Source: JALEVB01 sp022768265
GTDB lineage: Bacteria > Bacillota_I > Bacilli_A > Erysipelotrichales > Erysipelotrichaceae
DNA: 64,000 nt
Reading direction: 5' to 3'
Assembly: GCA_034168985.1 (NCBI GenBank)
Contig: JAXFJE010000031.1
Coordinates: 1-64,000 of the forward strand
Part shown: piece after piece, positions 61,339 through 64,000 of the stretch
Layout of the letters: each line of letters opens with the position of its first letter
Numbering within the stretch: position 1 is the first letter of the stretch
Position numbers and translations under genes: made by a program
The notes under the pieces: model-generated
What the model was told of the DNA's origin: nothing
The model's input: the letters and a program-made list of their open reading frames with translations, nothing else
Databases searched by the model: none

Positions 61339-61512
61339 ATGGCAGTAAAAGTTGATCAAGATACTTGTATCGGATGTGGAGCTTGCACAGGAGTTTGTCC
61401 TACAGGAGCTATCACATTAAATGCAGACGGAAAAGCTGAGTGTGAAGAAGGCACTTGCATCGATTGTGGTGCTTGCGTTGGAACTTGCCCAGTATCTGCA
61501 ATTTCTCAATAA
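61339..61512 (+). CDS. 2[4Fe-4S] ferredoxin
   Basis: A 57-residue clostridial-type ferredoxin. Two cluster motifs are complete: CIGCGACTGVCP near residues 10-21 and CIDCGACVGTCP near 40-51. AAAGGAGG precedes the ATG at 61339. It carries low-potential electrons in anaerobic metabolism. It has its own promoter and terminator. The downstream MiaB is an iron-sulfur radical enzyme, but a functional link is not shown. Confidence 0.95.
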   Translation: MAVKVDQDTCIGCGACTGVCPTGAITLNADGKAECEEGTCIDCGACVGTCPVSAISQ

Positions 61513-61540
61513 ACCAAGTGAAAAACTTGGTTTTTTTTTT
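61511..61540 (+). terminator. terminator after the ferredoxin gene
   Basis: AAACCAAGT/ACTTGGTTT with loop GAAAA, followed by T7 beyond the stem (ten T in a row in all). The stem begins at the stop codon. Confidence 0.93.
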
Positions 61541-61555
61541 ATAATTCGCTATAAT
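61527..61555 (+). promoter_or_regulatory. miaB promoter embedded in the ferredoxin terminator
   Basis: TTGGTT (61527-61532), in the 3' arm of the terminator, is 17 bases from TATAAT (61550-61555). The same bases would end one transcript and recruit polymerase for the next. Confidence 0.55.
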
Positions 61556-61584
61556 TATTAGGCAAAGATGGAGATAATAAATTA

Positions 61585-63033
61585 ATGGAAAAATTTAATA
61601 ATATATTGCCTGATTTAAAAAAGGCCAAGATCCGTACCAAGGATCAAACGGTAATTACCAGAGAAATTTTTGATTTGCCACCACAAGTTAAAGATCTAGG
61701 GGTCAATCGTAAATATTTTTTACGTACTTATGGTTGCCAAGCAAATGAACGTGATTCTGAAACAATTGCTGGAATCTTAGAAGCTATGTCATTTGAACGC
61801 GTAGAAAAAGAAGAAGAGGCTGATGTCTTATTTTTTAATACATGTGCAATTAGGAAAAATGCTGAAGATAAGGTTTTTGGTGAAATTGGCATGTTGAAAA
61901 AATTAAAACGTCATAATCCTGATCTAATATTTGCGGTGAGTGGGTGCATGGCGCAAGAAGAAAGTGTCGTTAATACCTTGTTAGCTAAATATCCACAGGT
62001 AGATCTTATTTTTGGAACCCATAATATTCATCGTTTACCATATCTTTTATATAATGCCATGATGGCAAAAGAAACAACGGTAGAAGTGTATTCTAAAGAA
62101 GGGGAAGTGGTAGAAAATTTACCAGTTTCTCGTTTTGGTAAGCATAAAGCATGGGTTAATATCATGTATGGATGTGATAAATTCTGTACTTATTGTATCG
62201 TACCTTATACTCGTGGTAAGCAACGTTCACGTTTGATGGAGGATATCTTGGCTGAAGTTCAAGAATTAAAAGCTCAAGGCTATCAAGAAATATGTTTATT
62301 AGGACAAAATGTCAATGCCTATGGTAAAGATTTAAAAATGGAAGATGGCTTTGCGAAATTGTTGGAAGAAGTTGCCAAGATCGGTATTCCACGTATTCGC
62401 TTCAGTACTAGCCATCCAAGAGATTTTAGTGAAAATATGGTTTATGTCATGAAAAAATATCCTAATATCATGCCTAGCTTGCATTTACCAGTACAAAGCG
62501 GTAACAATGATATCTTAAAGATCATGGGTAGAGGATATACGGTTGAACACTATAAACATTTATTTGATTTGTTGAAAAAAGAAATCCCAACCATTACTTT
62601 TAGTACAGATATCATCGTCGGTTTTCCTAATGAAACGCATGAACAATTCTTAGATACCTTAAAATTGGTTGATTATTGTCAATATGATCTAGCATATACT
62701 TTTATCTATAGTGCTAGAGAGTCTACACCAGCTGCTAATATGCCTGATACGGTATCAGAAGCGGAAAAAGCCCAACGTTTGCAGACTTTAAATGAAAAGA
62801 TCACGCATTATTCTAATTTGAACAATCAAAAGTATCTACATAAAACTTTAAAGGTATTGGTCGATGGCTTAAGCAAAAAGAATAAAGATGTATATAGTGG
62901 CTATAGTGAAGAAAATAAGCTGGTTAATTTTACTGGCAAAGATATCAAGATCGGTACGATCGTTGATGTCTATATTACAGAAGTGAAAAGTTATTCGTTA
63001 AATGGTATAGCAAAGGAGGAAGAAAATGAGTAA
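61585..63033 (+). CDS. miaB: tRNA-2-methylthio-N6-dimethylallyladenosine synthase
   Basis: MiaB (482 residues) adds the methylthio group to i6A37 of tRNAs reading UNN codons. An N-terminal MTTase domain (FLRTYGCQANERDSE, NTCAIRKNAEDK, SGCMAQ) supplies three Cys for the second cluster. The radical SAM motif CDKFCTYC lies near residue 205, and a C-terminal TRAM domain follows. The N-terminus has about 40 extra residues, as in other Bacillota. It overlaps the next gene by eight bases. Confidence 0.95.
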   Translation: MEKFNNILPDLKKAKIRTKDQTVITREIFDLPPQVKDLGVNRKYFLRTYGCQANERDSETIAGILEAMSFERVEKEEEADVLFFNTCAIRKNAEDKVFGEIGMLKKLKRHNPDLIFAVSGCMAQEESVVNTLLAKYPQVDLIFGTHNIHRLPYLLYNAMMAKETTVEVYSKEGEVVENLPVSRFGKHKAWVNIMYGCDKFCTYCIVPYTRGKQRSRLMEDILAEVQELKAQGYQEICLLGQNVNAYGKDLKMEDGFAKLLEEVAKIGIPRIRFSTSHPRDFSENMVYVMKKYPNIMPSLHLPVQSGNNDILKIMGRGYTVEHYKHLFDLLKKEIPTITFSTDIIVGFPNETHEQFLDTLKLVDYCQYDLAYTFIYSARESTPAANMPDTVSEAEKAQRLQTLNEKITHYSNLNNQKYLHKTLKVLVDGLSKKNKDVYSGYSEENKLVNFTGKDIKIGTIVDVYITEVKSYSLNGIAKEEENE

Positions 63034-64000
63034 GATTCGAATCTTCGCATTAGGTGGTCTGGATGAAGATGGTAAAAATATGTTCGTCGTGGAAATCGAC
63101 GATGGTATATTTATCTTAGAATGTGGATTAAAATATCCTCAAGGTGATCAGCTAGGAGTAGAAATGATCATCCCTGATTTTACATATTTAAAAGAAAATG
63201 AAAAAAGGATCAAAGGGATCTTCATTACCCATGGACATGATGATGTCATGGCGGCATTACCTAGCTTGATGAAGGTGATAAAAGCTCCGATTTATACCGC
63301 GCCTTTAACAGCTGTTCTATTAGAAAAACGCTTTAAAAAAGAAGGTATCAAAAAGTATGAGATCCATCGGATCAAACGTAACGGTAGCTTCAAGATCGAT
63401 AAATATAAGATCAAGACCTTTGGTGTTACTCAATCGATCATGGATGGTTTTGGTTTAGGAATTTTGACCGATCATGGATATATTGTTTATACCAGTGAGT
63501 ATATCGTTGATTATGATATTAAAAATGAGGCCTTTAGAGGTAATTTAAGTGAAATTACCAAAATTGGTAATGAAGGGGTCTTGGCATTGTTGACCGAATC
63601 TGTAGGATCAACGCGTGAGGGACATAGTGCGCCTAAACATCGCATCACATCGATCATTGAACCAAGTTTTGAAGATACCAACAATCGTATCATCGTTACG
63701 TTATATAATCAAAATATCTATCGTATCATCGAAGTTATTGAATTAGCGGTCAAATACGGACGTAAGATCTGTTTCTTTGATGACGAGCTAAAACAAATGA
63801 TGATGGATATCGAGAAGCTAGGCTATTATCATGTGCCTGTAAATGCTGAAATCGCGAAGAATAAATTCAATAATGATGATGAAAATGTCGTGGTCATCAT
63901 TTCTGGTAGCGGCTCTAATATCTTTAAGCGCGTACATAAGATCGCTATCAAAGAAGATGCGCAATTAGAATTTAGAGAAACTGATACGATCATCATCGCA
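63026..64000 (+). CDS. RNase J-like beta-CASP protein with degenerate active site (partial)
   Basis: The first 325 codons are open to the window end. The start MSKIRIFALGGLDEDGKNM and the overall pattern match RNase J. The metal site is damaged: the family HxHxDH becomes H69-G-H71-D-D73-V74; a later His is Gln136 (VTQSIMD); the HTGD strand reads YTSE with Glu158; and the DSTNxxxPG segment reads ESVGSTREGH. RNase J2 proteins also have a weakened first motif, but losing this many ligands points to a non-catalytic subunit or adaptor. It is coupled to miaB (ATG inside the miaB end). Confidence 0.85.
   Translation, partial: MSKIRIFALGGLDEDGKNMFVVEIDDGIFILECGLKYPQGDQLGVEMIIPDFTYLKENEKRIKGIFITHGHDDVMAALPSLMKVIKAPIYTAPLTAVLLEKRFKKEGIKKYEIHRIKRNGSFKIDKYKIKTFGVTQSIMDGFGLGILTDHGYIVYTSEYIVDYDIKNEAFRGNLSEITKIGNEGVLALLTESVGSTREGHSAPKHRITSIIEPSFEDTNNRIIVTLYNQNIYRIIEVIELAVKYGRKICFFDDELKQMMMDIEKLGYYHVPVNAEIAKNKFNNDDENVVVIISGSGSNIFKRVHKIAIKEDAQLEFRETDTIIIA

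Overview
The window is AT-rich, densely packed bacterial chromosome. The anaerobic, gut-type gene content points to Bacillota near the Erysipelotrichia/Coprobacillus group. The grounds are a low-GC tRNA array, class 1B PyrD/PyrK, a clostridial-type ferredoxin, RNase J-type and YebC proteins, an MG284/MPN403-like protein and a VanG-type cluster. TGA is a normal stop codon here. The assignment rests on gene content only; no rRNA is present.

Layout. 327-951 holds seven tRNA genes. 1348-10405 is a cell-wall amino-sugar salvage region: GH1 phospho-glycosidase, MurQ, Lac-family PTS IIA, IIB and IIC, MupG, a MurK-type kinase, an RpiR regulator and AnmK. 10461-16011 holds a hybrid sensor kinase, a tiny membrane protein behind an attenuator-like leader, tRNA-Leu, NnrE-NnrD and two unknown proteins. 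16047-25312 carries pheA and then a tight aromatic operon (aroB, aroC, an aroE-aroK fusion, DAHP synthase, aroA, tyrA, aroQ) followed by a MATE transporter. 25339-27536 holds an EetA/EetB-like pair and a DUF2130 protein. 27685-31834 is a lantibiotic-immunity-like ABC transporter with its two-component system, whose response regulator has lost its last residues to a TGA. 31888-34674 (minus) holds a phosphodiester glycosidase, an unknown protein and uridine phosphorylase.

35239-35736 looks like a scarred boundary: a decayed AraC gene beside tRNA-Trp and tRNA-Glu. It is followed by a VanG-type glycopeptide-resistance cluster (35869-41920): vanR, vanS, a cyclase-family enzyme, vanW, a D-Ala-D-Ser-type ligase, VanXY-type peptidase and a soluble VanT-type racemase. 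VanR-box-like repeats lie upstream of vanR and vanW. 42715-47771 carries ptsI, an Alg14/Alg13-like glycosyltransferase pair, a HAD phosphatase and a FemX-type ligase. 48046-57443 is a complete pyrimidine operon (pyrB, C, carA, carB, pyrK, D, F, E) behind a leader with antiterminator and terminator folds. 57618-64000 holds yebC, a HAD pseudogene with three lesions, tmcAL, an alpha/beta hydrolase, a ferredoxin, miaB and an RNase J paralogue that has lost several metal ligands.

Together the genes give de novo aromatic amino acid and UMP synthesis, PTS-driven sugar uptake, and an unusual concentration of cell-wall functions: MurNAc/GlcNAc recovery, D-Ala-D-Ser precursor remodelling, interpeptide ligation and polymer glycosidase. 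The most unusual items are the salvage operon built around a Lac-family PTS, the Van cluster with a cyclase and a soluble racemase, and the degenerate RNase J.
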